A DNA stretch of 64,000 nucleotides from Pseudoclavibacter sp. Marseille-Q3772 (GCF_916618895.1 NZ_OU745391.1:1736001-1800000); one strand, 5' to 3'. Shown: positions 40,958 through 50,917, counted from the stretch's first letter. Notes: generated by a model from the letters alone, not told the origin. A program made the numbers and translations.

Positions 40958-40970
40958 TGAAACCGGTTCA
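40958..40970 (+). promoter_or_regulatory. Possible operator upstream of APC permease
   Basis: TGAAACCGGTTCA has an 8-bp palindromic core AACCGGTT and an AT-rich flank (AAAAAATAATT before it). It sits about 130 bases before the permease ATG. Repressors of the LacI type favour central CG palindromes, but no regulator gene is adjacent. Confidence 0.3.
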
Positions 40971-41098
40971 CATTTGTCCGGGAAATAGGGCAGTATTTTC
41001 TCAGCTGATTCGCAGACGACACAGCCGTCGTTTCGTGAACAGCGCCCGGGGCAGCAATGCCCGTTGGCAAAGAAGCCGTTATTGAAACAGGTAAGGAC

Positions 41099-42703
41099 AT
41101 GGAAACACAGCAATCATTGGCCCAAACGACGGGCACAACTTCTGGCGACTCGCCTGCACAGGCTGAGAGCGAGTTCAAGCGCGATATGGGCTTCTGGGGC
41201 AACCTCGCCCTCGGGTTCACCTACCTTTCGCCCGTTGTCGGCGTGTACACGACCTTCGCATTGGCAATGGGCATTTCGGGTCCGCCGGCGTTCTGGATGC
41301 TCGCCGTTGCCGGATTGGGGCAGCTGCTAGTCGCTTGCGTCTTCGGTGAAGTGGTTTCGCAGTACCCAATTGCGGGTGGTATCTATCCCTGGAACCGGCG
41401 CCTATGGGGCCCAAAGTGGGGATGGATGAGCGGATGGGTGTACGCCATCGCTATCAACGCAACGATCGCATCCGTAGCCTTCGGTGCGGGCTCGTTCCTC
41501 GGCGACGTGTTCGACATTGAGATGACTGACCAGGCGAATGTTGTTCTCGCTCTGGTCATCCTGCTCCTGGCGACAGTGACGAACTTTGGTGGTACGAAGC
41601 TGTTGTCGAACGTCGCATTCATCGGTTTCGTCGTCGAGATCATTGCGACGGTGGTGATCGGTATCTGGCTGTTCATCAAGACGAGCAAACACGACCTGAG
41701 TGTGCTCTTCACTGACTTCCGACCGCTGGAAATGCAGGAAGCGCAGCCGTTCTTCGCGGCGTTCCTCGCTTCGGCACTCTTCGGTATCTTCCTGTTCTAC
41801 GGGTTTGAGGCCAACGGTGACGTCGCCGAAGAAGTCCGTGACCCGAGCCGGGTGATCCCGCGTGCGATGCGTATGACGATCTACGTCGGTGGAGTGTCAT
41901 CGATGTTCTTGGCGCTCGGCCTCATCCTGTCCGTGCCTGACTATGCTGCTGTGATTAACGGCACCGCGGAAGATCCAGTAGGAGAAATCCTTGTTGAAGC
42001 ATTCGGTGTCGGCGGATTCAAGGTAGTGCTGGTGATCGTGCTCGTGTCGTTCCTGAGCTGCGTGATTTCGCTGCAGGCTGCTGCCTCGCGACTGATGTAC
42101 TCGATGGGTCGCGACCGTCAGCTGCCGGCATCGCATCTGCTCGGCAAATTCAACCGCAACCGGGCGGTACCTCCGTACTCGCTGATCGTTGCCGGTGTTC
42201 TGCCCGGAATCTTCGTACTCATCTCTCTGCTCAGCGCGGATGCACTGACCGCGATTCTCTCGTTCGCGTCGTTTGGTATTTACCTCGCGTTCTCGTCAGT
42301 GGTGATCGCATCCATCCGTGCGCGCGTCAAGGGATGGCAGCCGAAGGGCGCGTTCAGCATGGGTACGCTGGGCTGGGTGGTTTCGATCGCGGCACTCCTG
42401 TATCAGGTGTTCGCCATGGCAGTTATAGCGCAGCCCGAGCCGGATGATGACTTCGTGCAGTCATACCTAGTGCTCATCGTGAGCGTAGTGGTCGTGCTGC
42501 TCGGCGTGATCTACCTGTTTGTATCGAAGCCATACCTGCGCGGTGGTTCATTGGCGGGTGACGCGAAGACCGGTGTTGTTGATCTGCGTTACGCGGAGCC
42601 AATCGCACAGTCCGAAGAGATTGTTGATCTTGCGGTTCGTTTGAGCGGAGGCAAGCCGCACGAATACCCGCATGAGGGAAAGAGCCTGGATCGAGAGGTC
42701 TAG
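41099..42703 (+). CDS. APC-superfamily amino acid permease (ACT-like)
   Basis: 534 residues and 12 predicted transmembrane helices. FTYLSPVVGVYTTFALAMG in TM1 and GIYPWNRRLWGPKWGWMSGW after TM2-3 resemble the amino acid/choline transporter branch of the APC superfamily, whose substrates include GABA and choline. I prefer the ATG at 41099, which has AGGTAAGGA just upstream, over the one at 41057. It is flanked by terminators and convergent with a second APC permease, so the substrate cannot be inferred from pathway genes. Confidence 0.85.
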   Translation: METQQSLAQTTGTTSGDSPAQAESEFKRDMGFWGNLALGFTYLSPVVGVYTTFALAMGISGPPAFWMLAVAGLGQLLVACVFGEVVSQYPIAGGIYPWNRRLWGPKWGWMSGWVYAIAINATIASVAFGAGSFLGDVFDIEMTDQANVVLALVILLLATVTNFGGTKLLSNVAFIGFVVEIIATVVIGIWLFIKTSKHDLSVLFTDFRPLEMQEAQPFFAAFLASALFGIFLFYGFEANGDVAEEVRDPSRVIPRAMRMTIYVGGVSSMFLALGLILSVPDYAAVINGTAEDPVGEILVEAFGVGGFKVVLVIVLVSFLSCVISLQAAASRLMYSMGRDRQLPASHLLGKFNRNRAVPPYSLIVAGVLPGIFVLISLLSADALTAILSFASFGIYLAFSSVVIASIRARVKGWQPKGAFSMGTLGWVVSIAALLYQVFAMAVIAQPEPDDDFVQSYLVLIVSVVVVLLGVIYLFVSKPYLRGGSLAGDAKTGVVDLRYAEPIAQSEEIVDLAVRLSGGKPHEYPHEGKSLDREV

Positions 42704-42712
42704 AAGGAAAGG

Positions 42713-42745
42713 AACGAAGGGGCGCCCGCCGGGCGCCCCTTCGTT
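42713..42745 (+). terminator. Terminator of the plus-strand permease
   Basis: 15-bp perfect stem starting AACGAAGGGGCGCCC with loop GCC, followed by GTTCTG. Confidence 0.85.
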
Positions 42746-42763
42746 GTTCTGCTTTAGCGAAAA

Positions 42764-42803
42764 GGATGTGGGGTGGAACGGTACTCCGCTCCACCCCACA
42801 TCC
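42764..42803 (-). terminator. Hairpin terminating the minus-strand permease
   Basis: 14-bp perfect stem GGATGTGGGGTGGA / TCCACCCCACATCC with a 12-base loop, just beyond the stop of the minus-strand permease. A run of TTTTCGC on the reverse strand follows it. Confidence 0.8.
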
Positions 42804-42820
42804 GGGCTACATTCGCCGCA

Positions 42821-44290
42821 TTACTTGCGACGTGCTCGACGTTCGTTTACGAGCTTGACGAGGTTCTGCTCCGCATCCGGGCCTGGCTTCACACCGCCCG
42901 GGATAGCGAGGAAGAACACCAACCCGACCAGCCACCACAGGCCGAAGATGATCCACGGTTCCACTCCGAGCTGTGCAGGCATACCCGGTGCATACAGCGC
43001 TACCAGGAACGCGGTAATCGCAATCGAGAGAATGCCGATGAACATACCGCCCTTGCCTCGGCCGCCGATGCGCAGTGGGCGATCCATTTCTGGTTCACGC
43101 TTGCGCAGAACCACGAACGAAACTGATACCAGCAGGTACGCAAGTACGATCATCGGCGAACCAGAGCCCACGATCCAGCCCAGCGCTTCGGAACCGAAGA
43201 ACGGTGCAACTGCGGCGATACCACCGAGCACGAGCAGCGCATTCACCGGGGTGCCGAACTTCGGGTGCAGCTTGCCAAGCCATGCCGGCAACATGCCCGC
43301 GTGTGCAAGCGAGTACAGCAGGCGCGAAGCGCCCATCTGCAGCGAGTTCCACGAAGTCAAGATTCCGGCGGCACCAGCGGACACCATCAAGTTGGCGAAG
43401 AACTGGCTGCCGAACAGTGCGCCCATCGCATCCGCAGCCGGGAGCGACGAATCAACAATCTGCTGCTCCGAAAGTGCCGAAGAAACGGTCAGCACGATCA
43501 TGATGTACCACACTGCGGCGATCAGCACCGATGTGAAGGACAGGCGACCGGTGGTTGCAGGAGGCAGGTTAACCTCTTCAGCAGCCTGCGGAATCACGTC
43601 GAAACCAACGAACATGAACGGCACGACGACCAGCACCGCAAAGAAACCGGAAGAGTCGCTGCTGAAGAATGGCTCCATCGCCTCCACGCTGCCCGAGGTG
43701 AACGAGCCAACAATCTGCAGCGCACCGATCATGAACAGGAAGATCACCACGAACATTTGGAATCCACCGGCAATCTTGACCCCGATGATGTTGATGATCG
43801 TGATGAGGATCGCGACGACCGATCCAACAAGGGCCCATGTCAGGAAGACTTCCGAGCCGCTGATCGTCCACAGGTGAATCTGTTCAAGATTGATTACATA
43901 GCCCACTGCCTTAGGGAGGGCCACGGCTTCGAACGCAACCACCGTCGCATACCCACCGGTAATGGCCCACGAGCCGATGAACGACCACCGCGGGCCGAGG
44001 CCGCGCATGATGTAGTTGTGCTCACCACCGGCTTTCGGCATCGCGGCAACCAGCTCGGAGTACACGAGCGCCACGATCGCCATCATGATTCCACCGATCA
44101 GGAATGCGCCCGCGGCGCCTAGAGAACCCGCATCTTTAATCCAGTCACCCACCATGGTGACCCAGCCGAATCCGACCATTGCGCCCACACCGAGGGTGAG
44201 CGTTGCGCCCTTACCTAGTGCGCGTTTGAACTCGCCCTGACTCGGAGGCTGAGACGGGCGGGTAGGGGTAGGAGTACTACTCGTCATCAT
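42821..44290 (-). CDS. APC-superfamily amino acid permease
   Basis: 489 residues with 12 predicted helices. TLTLGVGAMVGFGWVTMVGD with a bound-substrate glycine-rich TM1, and MPKAGGEHNYIMRGLGPRWS, are classic APC features. There is no visible pathway gene nearby to specify a substrate. The starts ATG at 44290 and 44287 are both possible, with only a weak AAACGG upstream. The divergent gap to map (189 bases) contains an AT-rich stretch consistent with its promoter, including a -10-like segment near 44340-44380, but I cannot fix it. Confidence 0.85.
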   Translation of the reverse strand: MMTSSTPTPTRPSQPPSQGEFKRALGKGATLTLGVGAMVGFGWVTMVGDWIKDAGSLGAAGAFLIGGIMMAIVALVYSELVAAMPKAGGEHNYIMRGLGPRWSFIGSWAITGGYATVVAFEAVALPKAVGYVINLEQIHLWTISGSEVFLTWALVGSVVAILITIINIIGVKIAGGFQMFVVIFLFMIGALQIVGSFTSGSVEAMEPFFSSDSSGFFAVLVVVPFMFVGFDVIPQAAEEVNLPPATTGRLSFTSVLIAAVWYIMIVLTVSSALSEQQIVDSSLPAADAMGALFGSQFFANLMVSAGAAGILTSWNSLQMGASRLLYSLAHAGMLPAWLGKLHPKFGTPVNALLVLGGIAAVAPFFGSEALGWIVGSGSPMIVLAYLLVSVSFVVLRKREPEMDRPLRIGGRGKGGMFIGILSIAITAFLVALYAPGMPAQLGVEPWIIFGLWWLVGLVFFLAIPGGVKPGPDAEQNLVKLVNERRARRK

Positions 44291-44479
44291 TGAACCGTTT
44301 CTGGCCGCACCCTTGCGGACCTATTGGAAGTAGGACATTCAGCAAATTAACCGGAAAAACACAGTTAAGCAAGTAAAGGCAATTCATTTTAATTGTGTGT
44401 TCAAAGCTGGCGGGTCGCGAATTCGAGCGCGAGGGACCTGTGTGCAACGGCGCCTACAACCAAGACGTAGGCTCGATGC

Positions 44480-45328
44480 ATGCGCTCGATTTACAAGACT
44501 CCCGAAGAACTCAAGATGATGCTCCCCGCTGGGGTCCTCACCGCGCAGGCCCTCGATGCCGTGGAGGCAGCAATCCGTCCCGGAATCTCCACGCTCGAGT
44601 TGGATGCAATCGCAGAGCGAGTCATTCGCGAGGCCGGGGGAGTCCCTAACTTTCAACTGGTTGACGGATACCACCACACCGTCTGTGCATCGGTGAACGA
44701 TGTCGTCGTGCACGGTATTCCGAACGACACGCCACTGGTAGCCGGTGACATCGTCTCCATCGACTGCGGCGCCCTGCTCGGCGGCTGGAACGGCGACTCT
44801 GCCCGCACCATCATCGTGCCGGAGGCCGACGGTCAGGATGCATCCGGTCACCCGCGCGGGCACGATTGGGTTCGCGAAGCACACCGAGTCTCGAACGCAA
44901 CCCATGAGGTCATGTGGCATGGCATCGCCGCCGTCGCTACCGCGCGGCATATGAACGATATCGGCGGCGCCATCGAAGACGCCATTGCCGAACAGCCCGG
45001 CCCCCTGGGCAACCTGGAGAACTACACCGGCCACGGCATCGGCCGCAATATGCACGAGGAACCAACCGTGTTCAACTATCGGGTGCGTCGACGCGGCCCG
45101 GTCGTGCGCGCAGGGCTTGCGATCTGCATCGAGCCGATGCTCACCGCCGGCAAGCCGGATGTACTCGTGGACGATGACGAATGGTCAGTGCGGGCCGCGG
45201 ACGGCACTCCCTCAGCTCACTGGGAGCACACGGTGATCCGCCACGCGAACGGCATTTGGGTCACTACGGCCCATGACGGCGGGGCTGCGGGACTCGCACC
45301 CTTTGGCATTACGCCAATTGCTCCGTAG
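44480..45328 (+). CDS. map: Type I methionine aminopeptidase
   Basis: 282 residues; removes N-terminal Met. The dinuclear metal ligands are all present: Asp95 (SIDCG), Asp106 (NGDSART), His185 (YTGHGIG), Glu218 (ICIEPML) and Glu249 (HWEHTV), plus His78. A -10 TAGGCT (44468-44473) is six bases before the ATG with no Shine-Dalgarno, suggesting a leaderless transcript independent of adk. Minor length variation only. Confidence 0.95.
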   Translation: MRSIYKTPEELKMMLPAGVLTAQALDAVEAAIRPGISTLELDAIAERVIREAGGVPNFQLVDGYHHTVCASVNDVVVHGIPNDTPLVAGDIVSIDCGALLGGWNGDSARTIIVPEADGQDASGHPRGHDWVREAHRVSNATHEVMWHGIAAVATARHMNDIGGAIEDAIAEQPGPLGNLENYTGHGIGRNMHEEPTVFNYRVRRRGPVVRAGLAICIEPMLTAGKPDVLVDDDEWSVRAADGTPSAHWEHTVIRHANGIWVTTAHDGGAAGLAPFGITPIAP

Positions 45329-45464
45329 GTTTCATCGGTGGCTGGCGAGGATCGCCGTTCGTGGGAGCACCACGGCCCCACTCGAAGCCGGGGGAGCGCG
45401 TCACATTCGGCAGGTACTGTGTCTCTCAAGAACGCTGTGAGACTCCAGTAGAAGCGAGGCACGT

Positions 45465-46454
45465 ATGAACGCTCCAGTTCGCATCACCATCACCGGTGCC
45501 GCAGGAAACATTGGCTACGCGCTCGCGTTCCGGATCGCATCCGGAAACATGCTCGGCCCGCACACCCCGGTACAGCTTCGACTGCTGGAAATCCCGCAGG
45601 CCGTTCGCGCCGCCGAAGGTACCGCAATGGAACTGCTCGACGCGGCCTTCCCGCTGCTGCGCGGTATCGAGGTGACCGATAGCGCTGAAACCGCGTTCGA
45701 CGGTGCAAATGTGGCACTGCTCGTGGGCGCCATGCCGCGAAAGGCGGGGATGGACCGAGGCGATCTGCTGGCCGCAAACGGCGAGATTTTCAGCGCTCAG
45801 GGTCGCGCGATGGCCGCCGGCGCGGCGAACGATATCCGTGCGCTCGTGGTCGGGAACCCCGCCAACACCAACGCGGCCATCCTGCGCGCTGCCGCCGCGG
45901 ATATTCCCGCCGAACGATTCCACGCGCTGATGCGTCTCGACCACAACCGTGCGGTGGCGCAGCTAGCCCAGCGCGCCGGAGTGGGTGCGGGAAAGGTTAC
46001 GCGCGTGCACGTGTGGGGTAATCACTCAAACACGCAGGTCCCGGATGTGGAGCACGGACTGATCGGGGAGCGCTCGGTTCGTGACGTGGTCGCTGATGAC
46101 GCCTGGCTGGATGGGGAGTTTGCGACGACTGTTGCGCGTCGTGGCGCGGCAATTATCGAGGCCCGTGGAGCGTCATCTGCAGCAAGTGCCGCCAGTGCGA
46201 CCATCGACCACATGCGTGACTGGACACTCGGCACCCGCGAAGGAGACTGGGTCACCATCGCGCGGCCCTCGCTCGGTGAATACGGTTTCCCGCTCGGATG
46301 CATCGCAGGCGTACCGGCGATTGCTCGCGACGGCGAGTGGCAGGTGGTCGAGGGCTTAGAAATCTCGCCGCAGATACGCACTCGGATTGATGCATCCATC
46401 GCTGAGCTGGAAGGCGAGCTGGCGCAGGCACGCGAGCTCGGCATCCTGAGCTGA
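45465..46454 (+). CDS. mdh: Malate dehydrogenase
   Basis: 329 residues; NAD-dependent oxidation of malate to oxaloacetate. The nucleotide motif GAAGNIGY is at residues 11-18. Catalytic/substrate residues are Arg92, Arg98, Arg162 in LDHNRAVAQ, and His187 in [17 protein letters not shown] is upstream of the ATG. The gene lies alone between map and infA, a placement that has no obvious functional logic. Confidence 0.96.
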   Translation: MNAPVRITITGAAGNIGYALAFRIASGNMLGPHTPVQLRLLEIPQAVRAAEGTAMELLDAAFPLLRGIEVTDSAETAFDGANVALLVGAMPRKAGMDRGDLLAANGEIFSAQGRAMAAGAANDIRALVVGNPANTNAAILRAAAADIPAERFHALMRLDHNRAVAQLAQRAGVGAGKVTRVHVWGNHSNTQVPDVEHGLIGERSVRDVVADDAWLDGEFATTVARRGAAIIEARGASSAASAASATIDHMRDWTLGTREGDWVTIARPSLGEYGFPLGCIAGVPAIARDGEWQVVEGLEISPQIRTRIDASIAELEGELAQARELGILS

Positions 46455-46496
46455 CGCTGACACGCCGGGAATGCCGAAATTCATGGGCGAAAAGCC

Positions 46497-46526
46497 TTGC
46501 GCTTCTCGCTGATTCCTGCCTATAGT
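46497..46526 (+). promoter_or_regulatory. Candidate infA promoter
   Basis: -35 TTGCGC (46497-46502), 18-base spacer, -10 TATAGT (46521-46526), about 90 bases before infA. Confidence 0.7.
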
Positions 46527-46621
46527 TGAGGGTCGATCTGTGTGGGGCCGATTTGCGTCCCATATATCGCATCATCCGCATGACCGGCATGTGGAACGAA
46601 CAAGCTAGTGACAGTGAGGCT

Positions 46622-46843
46622 ATGGCGAAAAAAGACGGCGTCATCGAAATCGAAGGTTCGGTAATCGAGGCATTGCCCAACGCAATGTTCCGTGTTGAGC
46701 TTTCGAACGGGCACAAGGTCCTCGCGCACATCTCAGGCAAGATGCGTCAGCACTACATCCGCATCCTCCCTGAAGACCGAGTCATCGTAGAGCTCAGCCC
46801 CTACGACCTCACGCGCGGCCGAATCGTCTACCGCTACAAGTAG
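46622..46843 (+). CDS. infA: Translation initiation factor IF-1
   Basis: 73 residues, single OB fold. [20 protein letters not shown] and [20 protein letters not shown] are invariant. I choose the ATG at 46622; the upstream in-frame ATG at 46526 precedes the -10 and adds 32 non-family residues. Confidence 0.98.
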   Translation: MAKKDGVIEIEGSVIEALPNAMFRVELSNGHKVLAHISGKMRQHYIRILPEDRVIVELSPYDLTRGRIVYRYK

Positions 46844-46887
46844 TCCGCTGCCGCAGCGCGTTCTCCCCACGGCCGGATAAGGAACGG

Positions 46888-46905
46888 CCGGCACATCCGT
46901 GCCGG
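46888..46905 (+). other. Hairpin between infA and rpmJ
   Basis: 7-bp stem CCGGCAC / GTGCCGG with loop ATCC. There is no T tract. It may influence rpmJ mRNA stability; no more can be said. Confidence 0.35.
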
Positions 46906-46935
46906 TACGAGGCCAGCGTAAGAAAGAAGAAGAAC

Positions 46936-47049
46936 ATGAAGGTACAGCCTTCGGTTAAGAAGATGTGTGACAAGTGCCGTGTGATTCGTCGTCACGGTCG
47001 TGTCATGGTCATCTGCGACAACCCTCGCCACAAGCAGCGTCAGGGCTAG
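46936..47049 (+). CDS. rpmJ: 50S ribosomal protein L36 (zinc-binding form)
   Basis: 37 residues: [19 protein letters not shown] continuing to the end NPRHKQRQG. The zinc ligands Cys11, Cys14, Cys27 and His32 are all present, so this is the C+ form. AGAAAGAAG lies before the ATG. It is too short for typical ORF thresholds but its context between infA and rpsM is standard. Confidence 0.97.
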   Translation: MKVQPSVKKMCDKCRVIRRHGRVMVICDNPRHKQRQG

Positions 47050-47188
47050 TAGCCGCTGCCTAAGCAGGCTACGAACAACTCAACACTGAAATCGCAACGG
47101 TAAGAACCGCTCAGGCGGGGACACCTTCGGGCAAGAGGCCGAAGCCCAGCCGTTGCTCCACACCTCAACCATCTAGGAGCACACTCCA

Positions 47189-47557
47189 ATGGCACGTCTT
47201 GCAGGCGTTGACCTCCCGCGCGAAAAGCGCGTCGAGGTTGCACTCACCTACATTTACGGCATCGGCCGTACCCGCGCACTCAAGTCGCTCGCTGCGACCG
47301 GCGTTGACGGAAACACCCGCGTTAAGGACCTCACCGACGAGCAGCTCGTTGCTCTGCGTGACCACATCGAAGGTACCTACCAGGTAGAAGGTGACCTCCG
47401 TCGTGAGGTTGCCGCCGACATTCGCCGCAAGGTCGAAATCGGTAGTTACCAGGGTCTGCGCCACCGTCGCGGTCTGCCCGTACACGGTCAGCGTACGAAG
47501 ACCAACGCTCGTACCCGTAAGGGACCGAAGCGCACCGTCGCCGGTAAGAAGAAGTAA
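47189..47557 (+). CDS. rpsM: 30S ribosomal protein S13
   Basis: 122 residues. [20 protein letters not shown] and [20 protein letters not shown] are typical; the C-terminal basic tail contacts the P-site tRNA. The 139 bases before it hold no gene, only minor GC-rich stems. Confidence 0.99.
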   Translation: MARLAGVDLPREKRVEVALTYIYGIGRTRALKSLAATGVDGNTRVKDLTDEQLVALRDHIEGTYQVEGDLRREVAADIRRKVEIGSYQGLRHRRGLPVHGQRTKTNARTRKGPKRTVAGKKK

Positions 47558-47607
47558 CCGCGCCCTCATCCGGCTGCGAGTGAACAAAGTTTCGTAGGAG
47601 AGAAGAA

Positions 47608-48006
47608 TTGGCAACCCCTAAGACCGCAGCGCGCAAGCCGCGCCGCAAGAGCAACAAGAACGTGGCCGTGGGCCAGGCTCACATCAAGTCGACGTTCAAC
47701 AACACCATCGTTTCGATCACCGACACTACGGGCGCCGTTATCAGCTGGGCATCCTCGGGTGGCGTTGGCTACAAGGGTTCGCGTAAGTCGACCCCGTTCG
47801 CCGCGCAGCTCGCTGCAGAAGCTGCCGCCCGCCAGGCTCAGGAACACGGCATGAAGAAGGTTGACGTGTTCGTTAAGGGGCCGGGTTCGGGTCGTGAAAC
47901 CGCAATCCGCTCGCTCCAGGCTGCCGGCCTGGAGGTTGGTTCGATCACCGATGTGACCCCGCAGGCTCACAACGGTGCCCGCCCGCCGAAGCGCCGTCGA
48001 GTTTAG
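47608..48006 (+). CDS. rpsK: 30S ribosomal protein S11
   Basis: 132 residues from a TTG at 47608, with AGGAGAG upstream. [20 protein letters not shown] and the end [11 protein letters not shown] are the family signatures. In most actinobacteria rpsD follows; here it does not, and two hairpins fill the gap to rpoA. Confidence 0.99.
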   Translation: MATPKTAARKPRRKSNKNVAVGQAHIKSTFNNTIVSITDTTGAVISWASSGGVGYKGSRKSTPFAAQLAAEAAARQAQEHGMKKVDVFVKGPGSGRETAIRSLQAAGLEVGSITDVTPQAHNGARPPKRRRV

Positions 48007-48014
48007 TGATTCCC

Positions 48015-48080
48015 AGGTCGCCCCATCCACTATTGGATTGAGGGCGACCTTCCCGACCGAGTCGGGATCGCCTGTCTTTT
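48015..48080 (+). terminator. Tandem hairpins at the usual rpsD site
   Basis: First hairpin: AGGTCGCCC (48015-48023) with GGGCGACCT (48042-48050), its loop adding ATCCA / TGGAT. Second hairpin: TCCCGAC / GTCGGGA (48051-48067, loop CGA), followed by GTCTTTT. The second looks like a terminator or attenuator ahead of rpoA. Confidence 0.6.
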
Positions 48081-48167
48081 GCACAATCCCCATACCTCGC
48101 GTGAGTACACCACTCACGATTACGCCAGGCGTCATATAGCGGACGCTTAGCCGAAAGGAACCCCACA

Positions 48168-49163
48168 GTGCTCATTGCACAGCGCCCCACCCTTACTGAG
48201 GAAAACATCTCCGAGTACCGTTCACGGTTCGTGATCGAGCCGCTGGAACCAGGTTTCGGTTACACGCTCGGAAACTCGCTTCGTCGCACCCTGCTCAGCT
48301 CGATCCCAGGCGCTGCTGTCACCAGCATCCGCCTCGATGGTGTGCAGCACGAATTCACCACCATCGCTGGTGTGAAGGAAGACGTCACCGAGATCATCCT
48401 CAACATCAAGCAGCTGGTTGTGTCCAGCGAACACGACGAGCCGATCACCGCGTACCTGCGTAAGACCGGTGCCGGTGAGGTAACCGCCGCCGATATTTCG
48501 GCACCTGCAGGTGTTGAAATCCACAACCCGGACATGGTTATCGCGACCCTCAACGACGACGCGAAGTTCGAACTCGAACTGACCATCGAACGTGGACGTG
48601 GTTACGTATCGGCACAGCAGAACCGCAACGCCTACTCGGAATCGGGCCAGATTCCAGTGGACTCGATTTACTCGCCGGTGCTGAAGGTCACCTACCGTGT
48701 TGAAGCAACGCGTGCTGGTGAACGTACCGACTTCGATCGCCTGGTCGTTGACGTCGAGACGAAGCCTTCGATGTCGCCGCGCGACGCGGTAGCATCCGCC
48801 GGTGGCACCCTCGTCGAGCTGTTCGGTCTCGCACGCGAGCTCAACGTCGAAGCTGAGGGCATCGAGATCGGCCCTGCGCCGGTTGAGCAGGTCATCAGCG
48901 AAGAACTGTCGATGAGTATCAACGACCTCGACCTGTCGGTCCGCTCGTACAACTGCCTCATGCGCGAGGGCATCACCACTGTGTCGCAGCTGGTTGCACT
49001 CAGCGAGTCGCAGCTGATGAACATCCGCAACTTCGGCCAGAAGTCAGTAGACGAGGTTCGTGACAAGCTCACCAGCATGGGCCTGTCACTGAAGGACAGC
49101 GTGCCCGGTTTTGAAGGCACTCACTTCTACGGCGCCGGCGAAGACAGCGGCGAGTACATCTAA
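48168..49163 (+). CDS. rpoA: RNA polymerase alpha subunit
   Basis: 331 residues. N-terminal assembly domain with [21 protein letters not shown]-terminal domain with [20 protein letters not shown] and [17 protein letters not shown]. The start is GTG at 48168 (MLIAQRPTL) preceded by AAAGGA. Standard length. Confidence 0.99.
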   Translation: MLIAQRPTLTEENISEYRSRFVIEPLEPGFGYTLGNSLRRTLLSSIPGAAVTSIRLDGVQHEFTTIAGVKEDVTEIILNIKQLVVSSEHDEPITAYLRKTGAGEVTAADISAPAGVEIHNPDMVIATLNDDAKFELELTIERGRGYVSAQQNRNAYSESGQIPVDSIYSPVLKVTYRVEATRAGERTDFDRLVVDVETKPSMSPRDAVASAGGTLVELFGLARELNVEAEGIEIGPAPVEQVISEELSMSINDLDLSVRSYNCLMREGITTVSQLVALSESQLMNIRNFGQKSVDEVRDKLTSMGLSLKDSVPGFEGTHFYGAGEDSGEYI

Positions 49164-49209
49164 GCCGCCTGTAACGCGGTACCTACATTTTTGAGAAAGA
49201 GATCATCCA

Positions 49210-49773
49210 ATGCCTAAGCCAACTAAGGGCCCCCGTATCGGAGCCGGACCCGTACACGAGCGCATGATCATGGGCCAGATGGCCGCGCAGCTGTTCACGC
49301 ACAAGCGCATCCAGACCACTGAGACCCGTGCAAAGCGTCTTCGTCCCATTGCTGAGCGTCTGATCACCCAGGCCAAGCGTGGCGACCTGCACAGCCGCCG
49401 CAAGGTGCTTCAGACAATCACCGACCGTGGTGTCGTCCACGAGCTGTTCACCGAAATCGCGCCGCTGATGGCTGAGCGTGAAGGTGGCTACACCCGTGTC
49501 ATCAAGACCGGTTACCGCAAGGGCGACAACGCCCCGATGGCGGTTATCGAGCTGGTTCTTGAGCCGGTTAGCCCGAAGGTGAAGAAGGCAGCACCTGCTG
49601 CTGAAGAAGCACCGGCAACCGAGGCTCCGGCCGAGGAAGCTGTTGTTGAAGAGACCGCAGTCGAAGAGTCGGCTGAACAGACCGTTGATGAGGCCACCGA
49701 GGCCGAGTCGACCGCTGCTGACGAGGCTGCCGAGGCTCCGGCTGAAGAGGCTGCTGAGGAAGAAACCAAGTAG
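49210..49773 (+). CDS. rplQ: 50S ribosomal protein L17 with acidic tail
   Basis: 187 residues, against about 125 for the core. [20 protein letters not shown] and [14 protein letters not shown] are normal. From about residue 120 the protein is Glu/Ala-rich ([20 protein letters not shown]), a low-complexity acidic tail found in some actinobacteria. Followed by a terminator. Confidence 0.98.
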   Translation: MPKPTKGPRIGAGPVHERMIMGQMAAQLFTHKRIQTTETRAKRLRPIAERLITQAKRGDLHSRRKVLQTITDRGVVHELFTEIAPLMAEREGGYTRVIKTGYRKGDNAPMAVIELVLEPVSPKVKKAAPAAEEAPATEAPAEEAVVEETAVEESAEQTVDEATEAESTAADEAAEAPAEEAAEEETK

Positions 49774-49790
49774 GTTTCAATAGCTCGCGT

Positions 49791-49817
49791 TGATGCCCCG
49801 CTGCGTGCGGGGCATCA
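49791..49817 (+). terminator. rplQ terminator
   Basis: 11-bp stem TGATGCCCCGC / GCGGGGCATCA with a 5-base loop; followed by GTGCTTTCT. Confidence 0.82.
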
Positions 49818-49908
49818 GTGCTTTCTGGGGGCCGCGACGGCCGTTGAGATCGCAGTGACGTTTGGGTGACGTGGCGGGTGGTTATCCCAGTAATGGCAGG
49901 ATGTTGCT

Positions 49909-50847
49909 ATGACTTCGCCCGAGACGACTCGTATTCGCTTGGACATCGCCTACGACGGGAGCGCCTTCAGCGGCTGGGCAGCGCAACCCGAGCTGCGAAC
50001 CGTTCAGGGCGCGCTCGAAGATGCCCTACGCATCCTGTACCGCGATCTACCGGATACCGGTTCGCTGTTAACCGTCGCGGGCCGTACGGATGCGGGAGTA
50101 CACGCAACCGGGCAGGTTGCCCACCTCGATTTGCCGAGCGATATGTGGCAGGCAACCGCGCGCGGCAACCGCGACGATAACCCGGCTGATGCGCTCGTGC
50201 GTCGGCTTTCTGGCATCCTCGGATTTGAATCGGATGTGGTCGTAACCGCAGCGCAGGCAGTTCCCGACGCATTCGATGCTCGCTTCTCGGCGCTGTGGCG
50301 GCGATACGAATACCGATTGGCTGATCCGACGGCGCGCCCAAACCCACTGGAACGGCATCGAACGGTGACGGTTCGGCGCCCCGTCGACCTTTCGCTGATG
50401 AACGCTGCGGCACAGATGCTCATTGGCCTGCACGACTTTGCCGGATTCTGTAAACCGCGAGCTGGGGCAACCACGGTGCGCACCCTGCATGCCTTTGCGT
50501 GGGAGCAGGCAGCGCCCGGTCTGTTAGTTGCACAGTTGCAGGCGGATGCGTTCTGTCACTCGATGGTGCGTTCGCTCGTCGGCATGTGCGCGGCGGTAGG
50601 ACAGGGGCGTCTATCGCTGGATGCGGTGCCGGCGCTACTTACGGCCGGGGAGCGGTCGAATGCGTTCTCGGTCTTGGCAGCAAAGGGCCTGGTGCTCACC
50701 GAGGTGGGGTACCCCGATACCGAAGAGCTCGCATCCCGCCAGGAACTCACCCGCGCCAAGCGGCCGCATCTGCGGTTGGTGACACCGCTGTCGGAATCGT
50801 CGGACAATGTGTCCACGCTGCCGCCGGACGATCCCGTTCCCGCGTAG
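49909..50847 (+). CDS. truA: tRNA pseudouridine synthase A
   Basis: 312 residues; makes pseudouridine 38-40 in tRNA anticodon arms. The catalytic Asp61 is in AGRTDAGVHATGQV, with RRYEYRL and FCHSMVRSLVG at the expected positions. Located after rplQ, as in many actinobacteria. The C-terminal Ser/Pro tail is not conserved. It has no clear Shine-Dalgarno, so leaderless or weak initiation is possible. Confidence 0.95.
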   Translation: MTSPETTRIRLDIAYDGSAFSGWAAQPELRTVQGALEDALRILYRDLPDTGSLLTVAGRTDAGVHATGQVAHLDLPSDMWQATARGNRDDNPADALVRRLSGILGFESDVVVTAAQAVPDAFDARFSALWRRYEYRLADPTARPNPLERHRTVTVRRPVDLSLMNAAAQMLIGLHDFAGFCKPRAGATTVRTLHAFAWEQAAPGLLVAQLQADAFCHSMVRSLVGMCAAVGQGRLSLDAVPALLTAGERSNAFSVLAAKGLVLTEVGYPDTEELASRQELTRAKRPHLRLVTPLSESSDNVSTLPPDDPVPA

Positions 50848-50887
50848 CGGATGTTGTGGAGTCGGTGGGATGGCCGTCACAAGGGTA

Positions 50888-50917
50888 TTGCGCGTCTCGG
50901 GACAGTTGGCGTACCCT
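50888..50917 (+). promoter_or_regulatory. Candidate rplM promoter
   Basis: -35 TTGCGC (50888-50893), 18-base spacer, -10 TACCCT (50912-50917), about 145 bases before rplM. Confidence 0.5.
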
